Part shown: piece by piece, positions 42,169 to 51,861 of the stretch
Layout: the number at the start of each line of letters is the position of its first letter
Position numbering within the stretch: position 1 is the stretch's first letter
Assembly: GCA_016179685.1 (NCBI GenBank)
Contig: JACPCR010000089.1
Coordinates: 1 to 53,475 of the forward strand
Direction of reading: 5' to 3'
Origin: Planctomycetota bacterium
Lineage (GTDB): Bacteria; Planctomycetota; PUPC01; JACPCR01
DNA length: 53,475 bases
Program-made: the position numbers and the translations under genes
The notes under the pieces: generated by a model
What the model was told of the DNA's origin: nothing
What the model saw: only the letters and a program-made list of their open reading frames with translations
Database searches by the model: none

Positions 42169-43104
42169 ATGCAGCCCAAGGGCAACCTTTTCTCGATCCT
42201 CAGCGGCGTCATCGTTGCCGCCGGCCTTCTCCTCTACCTCTTGACCTTCACGGTGCGGGAGAACGAGTTCGCCGTGGTCTCCACGTTTCGCAAGCCTGCT
42301 CCGGCCATCGATCGGCCGGGTCTCTACTGGAAGCTCCCCTGGCCGATCCAGGACGTGGCCCGGTTCGACCGTTCCATCCAGATTCTCGATGGCACCTTCG
42401 AGGAGACGTACACCACGGATGGGAAGAACATCATCCTGATGGCCTATGTGGCCTGGCGCATCCAGGACCCCCTGCTCTTCCGGGCGAAGACGGGCGGCGA
42501 GGCGGCGCAGGCGGAGGCCTTGTTGAAGAATCTGGTCCAGAGCTACAAGAACGGCGTTCTGGGCCAGCATCCCTTGAAGCATCTGGTTTCGACGGAGCCG
42601 AAGGATATCCAGTTCGAGGCCATGGAGAGGGAAATCCTCGAGCCGGTCCAGCGTGAAGCCATCGGCAGCGGCATCGAGGTTCTCCAGATCGGGATCAAGC
42701 GTCTCGCCTTGCCGGAGAGCACCACCGCCACCGTCTTCGAGAAGATGCGGGCCGAGCGTCTCGCCGTCGCTGAAAGCTACCGGCTCGAAGGTGAAACCCA
42801 GGCGAACCGGATTCGGGCCGAGGCCCGGCGTCAGGCGGAGGACATCCTGAACGAAGCGAAGGCGTCGGCCATGGCTCTCCGGGCCAAGGCCGACGCCGAA
42901 GCCGCGCCCCATTACCGAGCCCTCCAGGAAGAACCCGCCCTGGCCCAGTTCCTCCAGGAATTGCAGTCCCTCAAGACGATCACCGCTGAAGGAGACGTCA
43001 CGTTCGTCCTGACCACGGACATGCCGCCCTTTTCGCTTCTCGAGCAGGGGCCACCGAAGTCCGAAGACGCCGCGTCACGACCGGAGATCCGGCCCGAGCC
43101 ATGA
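42169..43104 (+). CDS. HflC-like SPFH protein
   Basis: 311 residues from the ATG at 42169, with GAGG six bases upstream; a GTG at 42157 overlapping the previous stop is also open. A single transmembrane helix (about residues 8-27) is followed by the SPFH domain beginning VRENEFAVVSTFRKPAPAID and RPGLYWKLPWPIQDV. The strand IGIKRLALPESTTATVFEKM precedes a charged coiled coil (AERLAVAESYRLEGETQANR onward) that is typical of HflC. In E. coli HflC pairs with HflK around the FtsH protease; no ftsH gene lies in the window. It overlaps the next gene by ATGA. Confidence 0.85.
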   Translation: MQPKGNLFSILSGVIVAAGLLLYLLTFTVRENEFAVVSTFRKPAPAIDRPGLYWKLPWPIQDVARFDRSIQILDGTFEETYTTDGKNIILMAYVAWRIQDPLLFRAKTGGEAAQAEALLKNLVQSYKNGVLGQHPLKHLVSTEPKDIQFEAMEREILEPVQREAIGSGIEVLQIGIKRLALPESTTATVFEKMRAERLAVAESYRLEGETQANRIRAEARRQAEDILNEAKASAMALRAKADAEAAPHYRALQEEPALAQFLQELQSLKTITAEGDVTFVLTTDMPPFSLLEQGPPKSEDAASRPEIRPEP

Positions 43105-44219
43105 ACGCCGAACCCTCCCAGTCCACCGCACTGCCCCCGGAGGCCGGACCCTCGCACCGCGACCCGGGCATCCAGGCCCTCGAACGCGCCCTGCGGGCCA
43201 GCTTCCGGCTGCTCCAGTTCCTCCTCGTCGTCTTCGTCGCCCTCTTCCTCGCCTCGGGTTTCTTCACCATCCAGGAGGACCAGGTCGGGCTCGTGCTCCA
43301 CCTCGGTCCCATCCGCCAGGATCGAGAGGGGAAAAAAGTCCTTCAACCCGGCCCCCACTGGGCCTGGCCGGACCCCATCGACCGGGTCATCCTCATCCCG
43401 GCCAGAGATCAGACCCTCGCCGTCGATGCCTTCTGGTACCGCGACCGGGAGGAGTTGATGTCCGGGGGAGGCAAGGAAATTCCCAAGACCCTGATGCCGG
43501 GGCTGGATGGCTACGGGGTGACCGGTGACCGGAACATTCTGCACTCTTCCTGGAGTGTGCGGTATCGCATCGATGACCCCGTGGCCTACGTCCTCGCCCT
43601 CTCCGGGAAATCCCCTCATCCCCTCCTCGAGTCGCTGCTGAGCCAGTGCGTGCTCCAGTGCCTTTCCGGCCTGAGCATCGATCAGGCGCTGCTGACGGAG
43701 GTGGAGCTCCTCCGCGGCATCGTGGAGCGCCGCTTGCAAGATCGGCTGGATGCCCTGCACCTGGGCATTCAGGTCTCGCGGCTCGATCTCGTTCGCACGA
43801 CGCCGCCGCGCCAGACGCGTGAGGCCTTCGACGCCGCCACGCGGGCCGGCAGCGAGATGCGGCTGAAGCTCGAGGAGGCGAGGACCGACGCCCAGCGCCT
43901 GAGACAGAACGCCATCGCCGAGGCCGCCCGCATCGAGAGCGAGGCCCGGGCCTACCAGACCCGCGCCGAGCTGGAGACGCGGGCCGAGGCCGAATATTTC
44001 ACCCAGCTCCTCCCCAGCTTCCGCAAGGACCCCTCCGGCTTCCTCCGCCGGCTCTATCTCGAGAACGTGCCTCCCGCGCTTTCCCGCGCCCGTGAAAAGT
44101 TCCTGCTGAACCCGGACCGCGACGGCCAGCAGAGGATCCTCCAGATCGAGATGGAAAACCTGTCGAAGTACCGGTCGCGGGGCCAACCGGCCGGGCAAGC
44201 GAAGGAGACCCCTCCATGA
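43101..44219 (+). CDS. HflK-like SPFH protein
   Basis: 372 residues. The start ATG overlaps the previous stop (ATGA). A transmembrane helix lies at about residues 38-55 (LLQFLLVVFVALFLASGFF), then the SPFH domain (IQEDQVGLVLHLGPIRQ; LQPGPHWAWPDPIDRVI) and a coiled coil (residues about 250-310). The word HSSWSVRYRIDDPVAYV is HflK-like. Together with the upstream HflC it forms a recognisable HflK/HflC pair, while the protein at 40145 is a third, larger member. It ends by ATGA overlap with the P-type ATPase, so the pair is probably made in fixed ratio with the pump. Confidence 0.87.
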   Translation: MNAEPSQSTALPPEAGPSHRDPGIQALERALRASFRLLQFLLVVFVALFLASGFFTIQEDQVGLVLHLGPIRQDREGKKVLQPGPHWAWPDPIDRVILIPARDQTLAVDAFWYRDREELMSGGGKEIPKTLMPGLDGYGVTGDRNILHSSWSVRYRIDDPVAYVLALSGKSPHPLLESLLSQCVLQCLSGLSIDQALLTEVELLRGIVERRLQDRLDALHLGIQVSRLDLVRTTPPRQTREAFDAATRAGSEMRLKLEEARTDAQRLRQNAIAEAARIESEARAYQTRAELETRAEAEYFTQLLPSFRKDPSGFLRRLYLENVPPALSRAREKFLLNPDRDGQQRILQIEMENLSKYRSRGQPAGQAKETPP

Positions 44220-46168
44220 ACGCTGAGGCCCGTCTGGATCTCGCCGAGATGGAGCGAGTCGAGACTCGCGTGCGCCAGCACCTCGTCATCGCCTTCATGG
44301 GCGGAGCCCTCCTTCTCAACGACCTCTGGATCAGCCTCCAGTTCCCGGCCGACCGTGAAGTCGGCGCGCTCAGTAGTCTGCTCGCAGCCCTCCTCATGGG
44401 CCTCCCCATCCTGCTCAACGCCCTCGAGGACCTCATCCGCAGCCGCTTGCGCATGACCGAGCTGGTCGCTCTCGCCATCGTGGCCTCGATCGCGCGCCAA
44501 GACTACCCCATTGCCGGCGTCATCAGCTTCTTCGTGCTCGTGTCCGAGGCCATCGAGCGCCGGACCGCCATGGGCGCCCGCAAGGCCATCGAGTCCCTCA
44601 TCCGGCTCACCCCGAGCACCGCACGACTCGTTACCGAGCACGGCGAGGAGGACGTCCCGGTGCAGTCCCTCCGGCCCGGACAGACCATCCGCATCCGGTC
44701 CGGCGAGAACATCCCCGCCGACGGCCGGGTGCGGCGCGGCCAAAGCTCCGTCAACCAGGCCAGCATCACCGGCGAAAGCGTGCCAGCGGACAAGCTGCCC
44801 GGCAGCGAGGTCTTCGCGGGCACCGCTAACCTCACGGGATCGCTCGACGTGGAGGTGACGGTCGTCGGGCCGGAGACCACCCTCGGGAAGGTTCGGGAGC
44901 TCATCCTTCGCGCCCAGACGACGAAATCCCCGATGATGCAGATCGTCGAGCAGCACGCCCAGTGGTACACCCCCGCCATGCTCATGATCGCTGGCGTCAT
45001 CCTCTACTTCACCCGCGAGATGGACCGGGCCGTCACCGCCCTCGTCATCGCTTGTCCCGGGGCAATCGTCCTCGCGGCCCCCACCGCGATGGTCGCCGCC
45101 ATCTCCTGCGCCGCCCGCCTCGGCATCCTCGTCAAGAACGCCGCCGATCTCGAACTGGCCGGCAAGCTCACGGCCATGATCTTCGACAAGACCGGCACCC
45201 TGACCACCGGCCGACTCGACGTCACCCGTCTCTCGCCCGCACCCGGAACGCCGCCCGAGGACATCGTCCGCCTCGCCGCGTCCGCCGAACGCGATTCCAA
45301 CCACCCCGCAGCTCGAGCCCTCAACCGCCTCGCCCAGGAGGCCGCTGTCCCCCTCGCCGCACCCGCCGAATTCCACGAAACGCCCGGACGTGGCGTTCAA
45401 GCCCTCGTGGACCGTCAGATCGTGCGCGTCGGCAGGCAGTCCTGGCTCGAGGAGCAGGGCATCGATTGCTCCGACGCCGCACGCGGACTCGACGATGCCG
45501 AAGCCCTCTCCGCCATCTTCGTCTCCCGCGACCGCCAGTGCCTCGGTTGGATCGGCCTCGAAGACCGGCCCCGTGAGGAGGCTCGCCACGCCACCTGGGA
45601 ACTGAACCGTCTCGGTATCCGCCGCTTGATCATGCTCACCGGTGATCGCCAGGTCGTCGCCCGCAAGGTCGCCAACGAGCTCGGATGCGCCGAATTCGAG
45701 GCCGAATGCCTCCCGGAGACCAAGCTCCAGATTCTGGAAGGCCTCCGCCAGCATCACTACCAGATCGCCGTCATCGGCGACGGCGTCAACGACGCACCCG
45801 CTCTCGCCGCCGCCGACCTCGGCATCGCCATGGGCGCCGCAGGCAATGATATCGCCGTCAATAGCGCCTCCATCGCCCTCATGAATAACGACCTCTCCCG
45901 CATCCCCTTCCTCGTCCGGCTCTCCCGGCGCACCCGCCGCGTTATCCATCAGAACCTCCTCTTCGGCGTTTTCTTCATCCTCGCCGGCCTCGCCCTCTCC
46001 GCCTTCGGATGGCTCAGTCCCGCCGTCGCCGCGTTCCTCTACCTGATCAGTTCCCTGATCGTCGTCTTCAACAGCGCACGACTGATCCGATTCGGCGAGG
46101 AGCTTTCGCCTCACGACGTCTTCGGCACGGACAGCGCGACCTCGACGCCCGACGCTGCGCCCGCGTGA
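44216..46168 (+). CDS. P1B-like metal-transporting ATPase with CPG motif
   Basis: 650 residues. All P-type ATPase catalytic motifs are present: TGES (185-188) in the actuator domain, phosphorylation site DKTGT (324-328), an HP motif as NHPAARAL, and GDGVND near the hinge. The membrane metal motif, CPC in copper and zinc pumps, is CPG here (280-282), with a cysteine further on in the same helix region (AISCAA). No N-terminal heavy-metal domain and no CxxC is present. The last helix keeps [12 protein letters not shown], but the usual YN of helix 7 is QN. Metal specificity therefore cannot be assigned; the missing Cys argues against a standard copper site. It lies in a block with SPFH proteins and an ABC exporter. 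Confidence 0.85.
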   Translation: MNAEARLDLAEMERVETRVRQHLVIAFMGGALLLNDLWISLQFPADREVGALSSLLAALLMGLPILLNALEDLIRSRLRMTELVALAIVASIARQDYPIAGVISFFVLVSEAIERRTAMGARKAIESLIRLTPSTARLVTEHGEEDVPVQSLRPGQTIRIRSGENIPADGRVRRGQSSVNQASITGESVPADKLPGSEVFAGTANLTGSLDVEVTVVGPETTLGKVRELILRAQTTKSPMMQIVEQHAQWYTPAMLMIAGVILYFTREMDRAVTALVIACPGAIVLAAPTAMVAAISCAARLGILVKNAADLELAGKLTAMIFDKTGTLTTGRLDVTRLSPAPGTPPEDIVRLAASAERDSNHPAARALNRLAQEAAVPLAAPAEFHETPGRGVQALVDRQIVRVGRQSWLEEQGIDCSDAARGLDDAEALSAIFVSRDRQCLGWIGLEDRPREEARHATWELNRLGIRRLIMLTGDRQVVARKVANELGCAEFEAECLPETKLQILEGLRQHHYQIAVIGDGVNDAPALAAADLGIAMGAAGNDIAVNSASIALMNNDLSRIPFLVRLSRRTRRVIHQNLLFGVFFILAGLALSAFGWLSPAVAAFLYLISSLIVVFNSARLIRFGEELSPHDVFGTDSATSTPDAAPA

Positions 46169-46227
46169 GCCGGATCGTCCGGCGCCTCCTACCCTGCATT
46201 GGAGGCGACCCGGAACCTCCAGAGCCC

Positions 46228-47475
46228 ATGAGTGATGGTCGCCACTCGCCAACGCCCTGTGAACCCATGACCCCGAACCCTATTCACCCGGTCATCGAAA
46301 CGCTGGAACTGACCAAGGTCTTCACCGACTTCTGGGGCCGTCCCCGCGTCACCGCTCTCCGCAGCCTCTCCCTCTCCGTTCATCCCGGCGAGGTCTTCGG
46401 CCTCCTCGGCCCCAATGGGTCCGGCAAGACCACGACCATCCAAATCCTCCTGGGCCTCCTCTTCCCGACTCGCGGTCAGGCCCTCGTCTTCGGCCGGTCG
46501 CCGCGGGACGTCCGCATCAAGGCCCGCATCGGTTACCTGCCGGAAGAAAGCTACCTCTATCCGTTCCTGGACGCGGAGGAGACCCTGGACTTTTACGGCC
46601 GTCTGTTCCTTCTGGAGGGCTCGGAGCGCCGGCGCCGGACCGACAGCCTTCTGGAGCTCGTCGGCCTGGGTGTTGAACGCCATCGGCCCCTCCGTGAATA
46701 CTCCAAGGGAATGGCTCGCCGAATCGGCATCGCTCAGGCCCTGATCAATGATCCCGACCTTCTGATCCTCGATGAGCCCACGAGCGGCCTCGACCCCATC
46801 GGCAACCGCGAGGTCAAGGACCTCATTCTCCGACTCAAGCAACGCGGGAAAACCATCCTCCTCAGCAGCCATCTCCTCGCCGACGTCGAAGACGTGTGCG
46901 ATCGCATTGCCATCCTCTACGGAGGCCAAATCCGCAAAGAAGGCCGAGTCCACGACCTCCTCACCCAGGCCCAGGTCACCCAAATCTCCGCCGAAGGCCT
47001 GAGCGACCCTACGGTGCAGAAAGTGGTCGACCTCATCCGGGCCGACAAAGGCGAGATTCCGGTCGCCGTCGACCATCCCAGGACCCGCCTCGAAGCCCTC
47101 TTCCTCCAGGTCGTCCAGGAGGCCCAGGCGGCCCGAACGGAGACCGCGGGGGCGCGGCTCGGCCAGGCCCAGCAGGATTTCCTCGCCTCACCAGCCCCGG
47201 CCAACCCGCCCGGAAGCCAGGTCCTTTCTCGACTCCTCCCCAGCGCGCCCGAAACCGCCGCTCGGCCCGAACCGGCCTCCGCCCATCCGCCGGAACCCGG
47301 GAAGGCGGTCCTCGCCCGATTGGCCCCCCCGGAAACCACCGCGCCCGAACCGCCCCCCGCCCAGGAACAGAGTCCCAGGGGCCCTCCAGCCGCCAAGCCC
47401 GCAGTCCTCGACCGACTCCTCAAGCCGGAGTCGCCGGGCGAGCCCGGGAGCAAGCCTGGAGGAGGATCGGCATGA
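46228..47475 (+). CDS. ABC transporter ATPase with a repeat-bearing tail
   Basis: 415 residues from the ATG at 46228 (an ATG at 46267 is equally possible). Walker [11 protein letters not shown]-loop region [11 protein letters not shown], signature YSKGM, Walker [14 protein letters not shown] and an H-loop in LLSSHLL are all present. This is the ABC-2-type ATPase domain of about 220 residues. The C-terminal 140 residues are Pro/Ala-rich and probably disordered, with a near-repeat of one short motif three times: VLSRLLP, VLARLAP and VLDRLLKP. It overlaps the next permease by ATGA. Probably energises one or both permeases of the operon. Confidence 0.92.
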   Translation: MSDGRHSPTPCEPMTPNPIHPVIETLELTKVFTDFWGRPRVTALRSLSLSVHPGEVFGLLGPNGSGKTTTIQILLGLLFPTRGQALVFGRSPRDVRIKARIGYLPEESYLYPFLDAEETLDFYGRLFLLEGSERRRRTDSLLELVGLGVERHRPLREYSKGMARRIGIAQALINDPDLLILDEPTSGLDPIGNREVKDLILRLKQRGKTILLSSHLLADVEDVCDRIAILYGGQIRKEGRVHDLLTQAQVTQISAEGLSDPTVQKVVDLIRADKGEIPVAVDHPRTRLEALFLQVVQEAQAARTETAGARLGQAQQDFLASPAPANPPGSQVLSRLLPSAPETAARPEPASAHPPEPGKAVLARLAPPETTAPEPPPAQEQSPRGPPAAKPAVLDRLLKPESPGEPGSKPGGGSA

Positions 47476-48857
47476 AGGTCCTCGCCGCCCTTGCCCGGAA
47501 CACGGTGCTCCAGGCCATCCGCCTGCGGGCGGTGGCCTTCGTCGGTCTCCTCACCCTGGCTCTTTTCCCCTTCATTCTCCTGCATCTGAAAAGCACAGGC
47601 TCCCCGAAGGCGGAACTGCAAGTTCTCCTGACCTACTCCATCGGTTTCATCTCGTTCGTTCTTTCCCTGCTCACCATCTTCCTCGCCACCTGGAGCCTCT
47701 GCGGGGAAATCCAGGACCGCCAGATATTCATCCTGGATACCAAGCCCGTGCACCGGTGGCAAATCCTCCTCGGCAAGTGGGCCGGCATCCTTCTGCTTGA
47801 CACGGCGATTCTTGCCGCCATGGCCGGGTTCACCTACGCGCTGATCCGATGGATCGAAGGACGCGCCAGCCCCAGGGACCGCCAGCAGATATGGGACGAG
47901 CTCCTCGTCGGCCGAAAGGGCGTCCGGCCGACCCTGCCCGACCTCTCCGCCCAGGTCCGTGAGGAATACGAAAAGAGGAAGGTGGAAGGAGCACTGCCCG
48001 AAGGGGCCGCCGAGGAAAACGTCCTCCTCCAAATCCGGCGCGAGGTCTACCAGCGCCAGGAAACCGTTCCTCCACGGATGACCAAGACCTGGGAGTTCCG
48101 CGACTTGCCTCGGCCCGACGACATCATGGCCCGCCGGCCCTTGGCTTTGCGCTTCAAGCTCTACACCTCCAATCCCGTCGCTAAAAGACACATCAAGGGG
48201 AAATGGCGAATTTGGGCCCGATATGGGAATACCCAGTTCCAGGTCCCACCCGGCAAGACGCCCGCAGGTGCTTTCCAGGAGATCACCCTGCCCGCCGGAG
48301 TCCTTCCCCAGGAAGGAAAACTTCTCGTCGCCTTCACCAACCTCGAAACGAGCGATGAGCCGGCCGTCTTCCCCCTGTCGGACGGCATCGAGTTGCTCTA
48401 CCCCACCCTTTCCTTCCAGCAGAACTTTCTCCATGGTTGCGCCCTCATCCTCGTTCGCATCGGCTTCCTGGCCGCCCTGGGCATCGCCGCCAGCACCCTC
48501 CTCACCTTTCCCATGGCCATGACCGTCACCCTCACCGGCTGGCTGCTCTGTAGCGTCGCCGGCTACATGCTCGAGGTCGCCGACTATCCCCTCCTCGTCA
48601 ATATCTATTCTTCGCGGCGGGCCGAAGGACCCGACTGGATCGACAATCTTTTCCGCCTCTACTTGAAAACTCTTTTCTCCATCGCTCCAAATTTCTCTTA
48701 TTACAATCCCGTCACCCGGCTCGTGGACGGACGCGAGGTCGGATTCCCCCTGGTCGGGGCCGGTCTCGTCTTCTTGCTTTCCCTGCGGGGGGGAGTCCTC
48801 GCCGTCTTGGGCGGCATCCTCTTCCAACAACGCGAGTTGGCCAAGCTCGCACGGTAG
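47472..48857 (+). CDS. ABC-2-type permease with large extracytoplasmic domain
   Basis: 461 residues from the ATG at 47472. Helices at about 16-40, 48-73, 100-122, 320-345, 350-370 and 425-450. Between helices 3 and 4 lies a soluble domain of about 190 residues (charged helix then beta-strands such as [12 protein letters not shown] and [11 protein letters not shown]). The segment [28 protein letters not shown] is the ABC-2 subunit signature, parallel to TEEIRKQTVLTVVSKPVGRFEFILGKYLG in the first permease, in pieces. The two permeases may form a heterodimer with one ATPase. Cargo unknown. Confidence 0.83.
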   Translation: MKVLAALARNTVLQAIRLRAVAFVGLLTLALFPFILLHLKSTGSPKAELQVLLTYSIGFISFVLSLLTIFLATWSLCGEIQDRQIFILDTKPVHRWQILLGKWAGILLLDTAILAAMAGFTYALIRWIEGRASPRDRQQIWDELLVGRKGVRPTLPDLSAQVREEYEKRKVEGALPEGAAEENVLLQIRREVYQRQETVPPRMTKTWEFRDLPRPDDIMARRPLALRFKLYTSNPVAKRHIKGKWRIWARYGNTQFQVPPGKTPAGAFQEITLPAGVLPQEGKLLVAFTNLETSDEPAVFPLSDGIELLYPTLSFQQNFLHGCALILVRIGFLAALGIAASTLLTFPMAMTVTLTGWLLCSVAGYMLEVADYPLLVNIYSSRRAEGPDWIDNLFRLYLKTLFSIAPNFSYYNPVTRLVDGREVGFPLVGAGLVFLLSLRGGVLAVLGGILFQQRELAKLAR

Positions 48858-48895
48858 CCAACCGCCTCTGTTCCCTTCAGCCGTTGAACACCCTC

Positions 48896-50488
48896 ATGCC
48901 TTCCCGCTGGAAATCCGTTGCCGCTCTCCTCGCTCTCGTTCTCTGCCTCGTCGCAAGCGGGCTGCAGCTCCCCGCGCTGAACCGGCTCAGGGTAGAATAC
49001 GAGTTGACCGAAGGCGATCCTCTCGAGAGCGCTCCGCCGGAATTCGCCATTCTCCATGCCGCCCTGGGGGGCTTCCGCGGCATCCTGGTGGACCTCCTCT
49101 GGCTGCGGGCCATCCAGCTCGAGAAGGAAAACCGGTATTTCGAGCTGGTGCAACTCTACGATTGGATCGGCACCCTCGAGCCTCGGCTGCTCGACATCTG
49201 GGTCCTCAATGCCCACAACCTCACCTACAATGTCTCCGCCTCCATGCCCGCGCGGGAGGACCGCTGGCTCTGGATTCAACGCGGGATCGACCTTCTCCGG
49301 GACCAGGGACTCCGCTACAACCCCCGGCATCCCGAGCTGTACCGCGAACTGGGCTGGCTCTACCTCAACAAGATCGGCGGCCGTCTCGACGATTATCATT
49401 TTTATTACAAGACCCAGCTCGCTCTGCGGATGCAAAGAACCTTCGGGCGTCCCCATCCGGACCTCGAGGCCATCGCACAATCACCCGCCCAGTGGCAGGA
49501 CCTCGTCCAGCAGAGCCCTGGAGTCGCCGCCCTGGCCGCAGGGGCCGAGGCCCTCTCCATCGACCTCTCGACGGCCCACGGGGAGTTCCTCTGGGAACAA
49601 GCCGGCCTGAGCCCCGAAGCCCTCGCCTTCCTGAAAGCGCCTGAGCACCAGGAGGCCCTCCGCCTCGTCTCCGCCTTCTACGCCGCTCGAGCCCTCCGCG
49701 AGGACTGGAAGCTCGAGCCCGGACGCATGCTGCGCCTCCAGAAGGATTACGGCCCCATCGACTGGCGTCTCTCCGATGCCTTCGCCCTCTACTGGGCGAG
49801 CATCGCCCGCGAGCTCGCTCAGGGCGACTACGAGCGCGAGGGGGCCAACCGCGTCTTCTACTTCGCCCTCGTCAACCTCTTCCGCCGCGGACGGCTCTTC
49901 CTCGAAAAACAGGACGAGGATGACCTCTTCATCACCCAGCCAGAGATTCGCTTCGCCGAAAGATTGAACCGGCACTTCGAGGAGATTCTACCCGAAGCGC
50001 CTCATGCCCGGGCCGCCCACGAAGCCTTCCTCGAAGAGCTCGTCTACACCCTCTTCACCTACAACCAGGAGGCCGAGGCGCTTCGTTATTACAAGCTCCT
50101 CGGCGAAAAATACCCGAAGAGCGGCTACCGGACGCCCTTCGACGACTTCATCACCGAGCACATCGCCACCGACATCCGGAGCGCCAACTACGAGCAGACC
50201 CTGGTGATCCTCGACGGGCTCCTCCATCAGGCCTACTGGTGGCTGGCTCTCGGCGAAGAGAAAAGGGCAGAAGGCTTCGGCCGCCTGGCCCAGAACGTCT
50301 GGAATCTCTACACCTCCACCGCCGGCGAGGCCGAGGGCAGCCAGCGGCTCGCCCTTCCTCCCCTCCAGACCCTCCGCGAGAAGACCCTGGCGGAAATCCT
50401 CGGCGGCCCGGGCGGCCGGCGATTCCCATCCCTCCTCCAGCAGCGGCTCAGGGACCGGCTGGGCCTGCCCGAGACCGCAATACCGTGA
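48896..50488 (+). CDS. Membrane-anchored helical-repeat protein
   Basis: 530 residues from the ATG at 48896 (a TTG at 48884 adds four). A signal-anchor helix lies at residues 7-27. The rest is helical and TPR-like in pattern (GGFRGILVDLLWLRAIQLEKEN, YFELVQLYDWIGTLEPR, YNPRHPELYRELGWLYLNKIGG, EEARLRYYKLLGEKYPKSGY-type words), though no exact TPR consensus repeats are seen. No catalytic motif. As the last gene of the operon it likely assists the transporter complex from the outside. Similar proteins are conserved next to ABC-2 operons in PVC-type bacteria in my recollection, which I could not verify here. Confidence 0.7.
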   Translation: MPSRWKSVAALLALVLCLVASGLQLPALNRLRVEYELTEGDPLESAPPEFAILHAALGGFRGILVDLLWLRAIQLEKENRYFELVQLYDWIGTLEPRLLDIWVLNAHNLTYNVSASMPAREDRWLWIQRGIDLLRDQGLRYNPRHPELYRELGWLYLNKIGGRLDDYHFYYKTQLALRMQRTFGRPHPDLEAIAQSPAQWQDLVQQSPGVAALAAGAEALSIDLSTAHGEFLWEQAGLSPEALAFLKAPEHQEALRLVSAFYAARALREDWKLEPGRMLRLQKDYGPIDWRLSDAFALYWASIARELAQGDYEREGANRVFYFALVNLFRRGRLFLEKQDEDDLFITQPEIRFAERLNRHFEEILPEAPHARAAHEAFLEELVYTLFTYNQEAEALRYYKLLGEKYPKSGYRTPFDDFITEHIATDIRSANYEQTLVILDGLLHQAYWWLALGEEKRAEGFGRLAQNVWNLYTSTAGEAEGSQRLALPPLQTLREKTLAEILGGPGGRRFPSLLQQRLRDRLGLPETAIP

Positions 50489-50665
50489 ACGCCCCAAATC
50501 GTGGCGCACTGGCGCTCCAGCCTTATTCAGAGCGAATCTTCCTTGCGCGGAGCGTTCGAGCGGATGCAAAATGGCCGCGGCTGATCCGCAGCCCCCGTTA
50601 GTAGCGACACGCAGAGTGCCCGCTTGCATCATTGACAAGTCGTAGCTAATACGCTACTATCGAGA
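50489..50665. other. Promoter region of the toxin-antitoxin pair
   Basis: 177 bases between the membrane operon and the toxin gene. Apart from the promoter and operator-like repeat at 50632-50660 I see nothing here. Confidence 0.6.
50632..50660 (+). promoter_or_regulatory. Promoter with internal operator-like repeat, toxin-antitoxin
   Basis: A perfect TTGACA (50632-50637), a 17-base spacer and TACTAT (50655-50660). GTAGC (50642-50646) and GCTAC (50653-50657) form a 5-6-5 inverted repeat that covers the spacer and the start of the -10, the usual site for antitoxin autorepression. Transcription would begin at about 50667, right at the toxin ATG (50666), so the mRNA may be leaderless. Confidence 0.75.
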
Positions 50666-51010
50666 ATGGAAGACTTGGTCGACGATCTCGTACCCACCTC
50701 CTGTTACCAAACGAGCTCCGGCCGGTGTCCGTTCAAGGATTGGTTTGATGCGCTGGACCGGCACATCCAGCAGGTCTTTGACGCCCGTCTGACGCGAATC
50801 CGACGCGGTCTCTTCGGGCAAGCGGAGAACCTGAGCCGCGGGGTCTGGGAACTGAAATTCGACGTAGGGCCCGGCTTTCGGATCTACTACGGCAGAGCCG
50901 GGGGACCCATCGTTATTCTTCTTCACGCCGGTCATAGAAAGAGGCAGGCAGGCGATATCGATGTTGCTCGGGAGTACTGGGCAGATTACGTCAGGAGGAC
51001 GAGAAGATGA
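50666..51010 (+). CDS. HigB/RelE-family toxin
   Basis: 114 residues. The pattern CPFKDWFDALDRHIQQVFDARLTRIRRGLFGQAENLSRGVWELKFDVGPGFRIYYGRAGG followed by ILLHAGHRKRQAGDIDVA matches, in pieces, the phage-derived Gp49-like/HigB addiction-module family. These are small ribosome-dependent mRNA endonucleases related to RelE. Catalytic positions in this family are few basic residues; the R in FRIYYGR and the H/K/R cluster in GHRKRQ are likely. The toxin comes first in the operon, as in higBA, and overlaps the antitoxin by 4 bases (ATGA), so expression is coupled. Confidence 0.9.
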   Translation: MEDLVDDLVPTSCYQTSSGRCPFKDWFDALDRHIQQVFDARLTRIRRGLFGQAENLSRGVWELKFDVGPGFRIYYGRAGGPIVILLHAGHRKRQAGDIDVAREYWADYVRRTRR

Positions 51011-51297
51011 AAGCGGCGGTCAGCTATCACGATGACCTGCTCCGTCGGCTTGAGGACCCGAACTACGCCGCCGGTTATCTGAATGCGTGCCTTGAGGACC
51101 AGGACGAAGGCGCATTCCTCCTTGCCATTCGCGATGTGGCTCAGGTACATGGCGGGCTTCGCCAACTTGCCAAGAAAACCGGTCTTAACCGAGAGCACCT
51201 ATTCAGGATGCTTTCCAAGAGCGGGAATCCACGCCTCCATAACCTGCGGCAACTCATGGAAGCGCTGGGTTTCAAATTAGCACTGCGGCCTGCATAG
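51007..51297 (+). CDS. HigA-type antitoxin
   Basis: 96 residues, starting in the ATGA overlap with the toxin and with GAGAAG just upstream. The N-terminus YHDDLLRRLEDPNYAAGYLNACLED is the usual opening of the addiction-module antidote protein family. Residues about 45-90 form a helix-turn-helix (LRQLAKKTGLNREHLFRMLSKSGNPRLHNLRQL) that would bind the operator at 50642-50657. It neutralises the toxin and represses the pair. Length and layout are standard. Confidence 0.92.
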   Translation: MKAAVSYHDDLLRRLEDPNYAAGYLNACLEDQDEGAFLLAIRDVAQVHGGLRQLAKKTGLNREHLFRMLSKSGNPRLHNLRQLMEALGFKLALRPA

Positions 51298-51378
51298 TTA
51301 GCGTACCATCGATCGGCTCGGAGATGTCCGACCGACTTCCCGGCGTAGTCCTGTCGAGATGAAAATGCGCTTCGCAGG

Positions 51379-51861
51379 TTACGCCCCGGGGCGTCCCTCG
51401 CCGTCCTCATCTTGCCCCGCTTCCACCTCCCCTGCCCTCCTCCGTTTGCCGCCCCGGACGATGCCCCATAGGGTCCCCAGGATGGCCCCAAATAATGTCC
51501 CGCCCAGTCCACAGGTCACCATCCCAACGAGAACGACGAAGGTCCTGCCCGTCACGAGCCCGTAGACAACCCCGATCACGGCCCCGGCCACGCCGCCGCT
51601 GATACCGGTGCGAATGGCCCCGATCACCAGACCGTCGAGCCGGCCCTCGGAGACCCCCTCTCCTGCGCTCTCCAGCAGGCCCGCACCCAGCACGGCCGTC
51701 AGCACCGTCAGAAACAACCAGAGTCCGGGAGCCCACAGGGGTCCCTTCCCGAACCACCCGCTGAGAATCCCATAGAAAATTCCCAACACGGCCACCACCC
51801 AGACCGCGGACAGGAGCAGCTTCTTCAACGTACCCACCTCATCACAAGGGCTTCCCACCAT
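51379..51861 (-). CDS. Small glycine-rich membrane protein
   Basis: 160 residues. Two hydrophobic helices near the N-terminus (about residues 12-32 and 43-62) are followed by two long glycine-rich hydrophobic segments (about 76-95, AIRTGISGGVAGAVIGVVYG, and 105-135, GMVTCGLGGTLFGAILGTLWG). Their GxxxG spacing resembles glycine-zipper packing. The C-terminus is charged (KRRRAGEVEAGQDEDGEG). No family recognised. A TTG a few codons downstream (giving MKKLLLSAVW) is an alternative start with a cleaner N-terminus. Confidence 0.55.
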   Translation of the reverse strand: MVGSPCDEVGTLKKLLLSAVWVVAVLGIFYGILSGWFGKGPLWAPGLWLFLTVLTAVLGAGLLESAGEGVSEGRLDGLVIGAIRTGISGGVAGAVIGVVYGLVTGRTFVVLVGMVTCGLGGTLFGAILGTLWGIVRGGKRRRAGEVEAGQDEDGEGRPGA

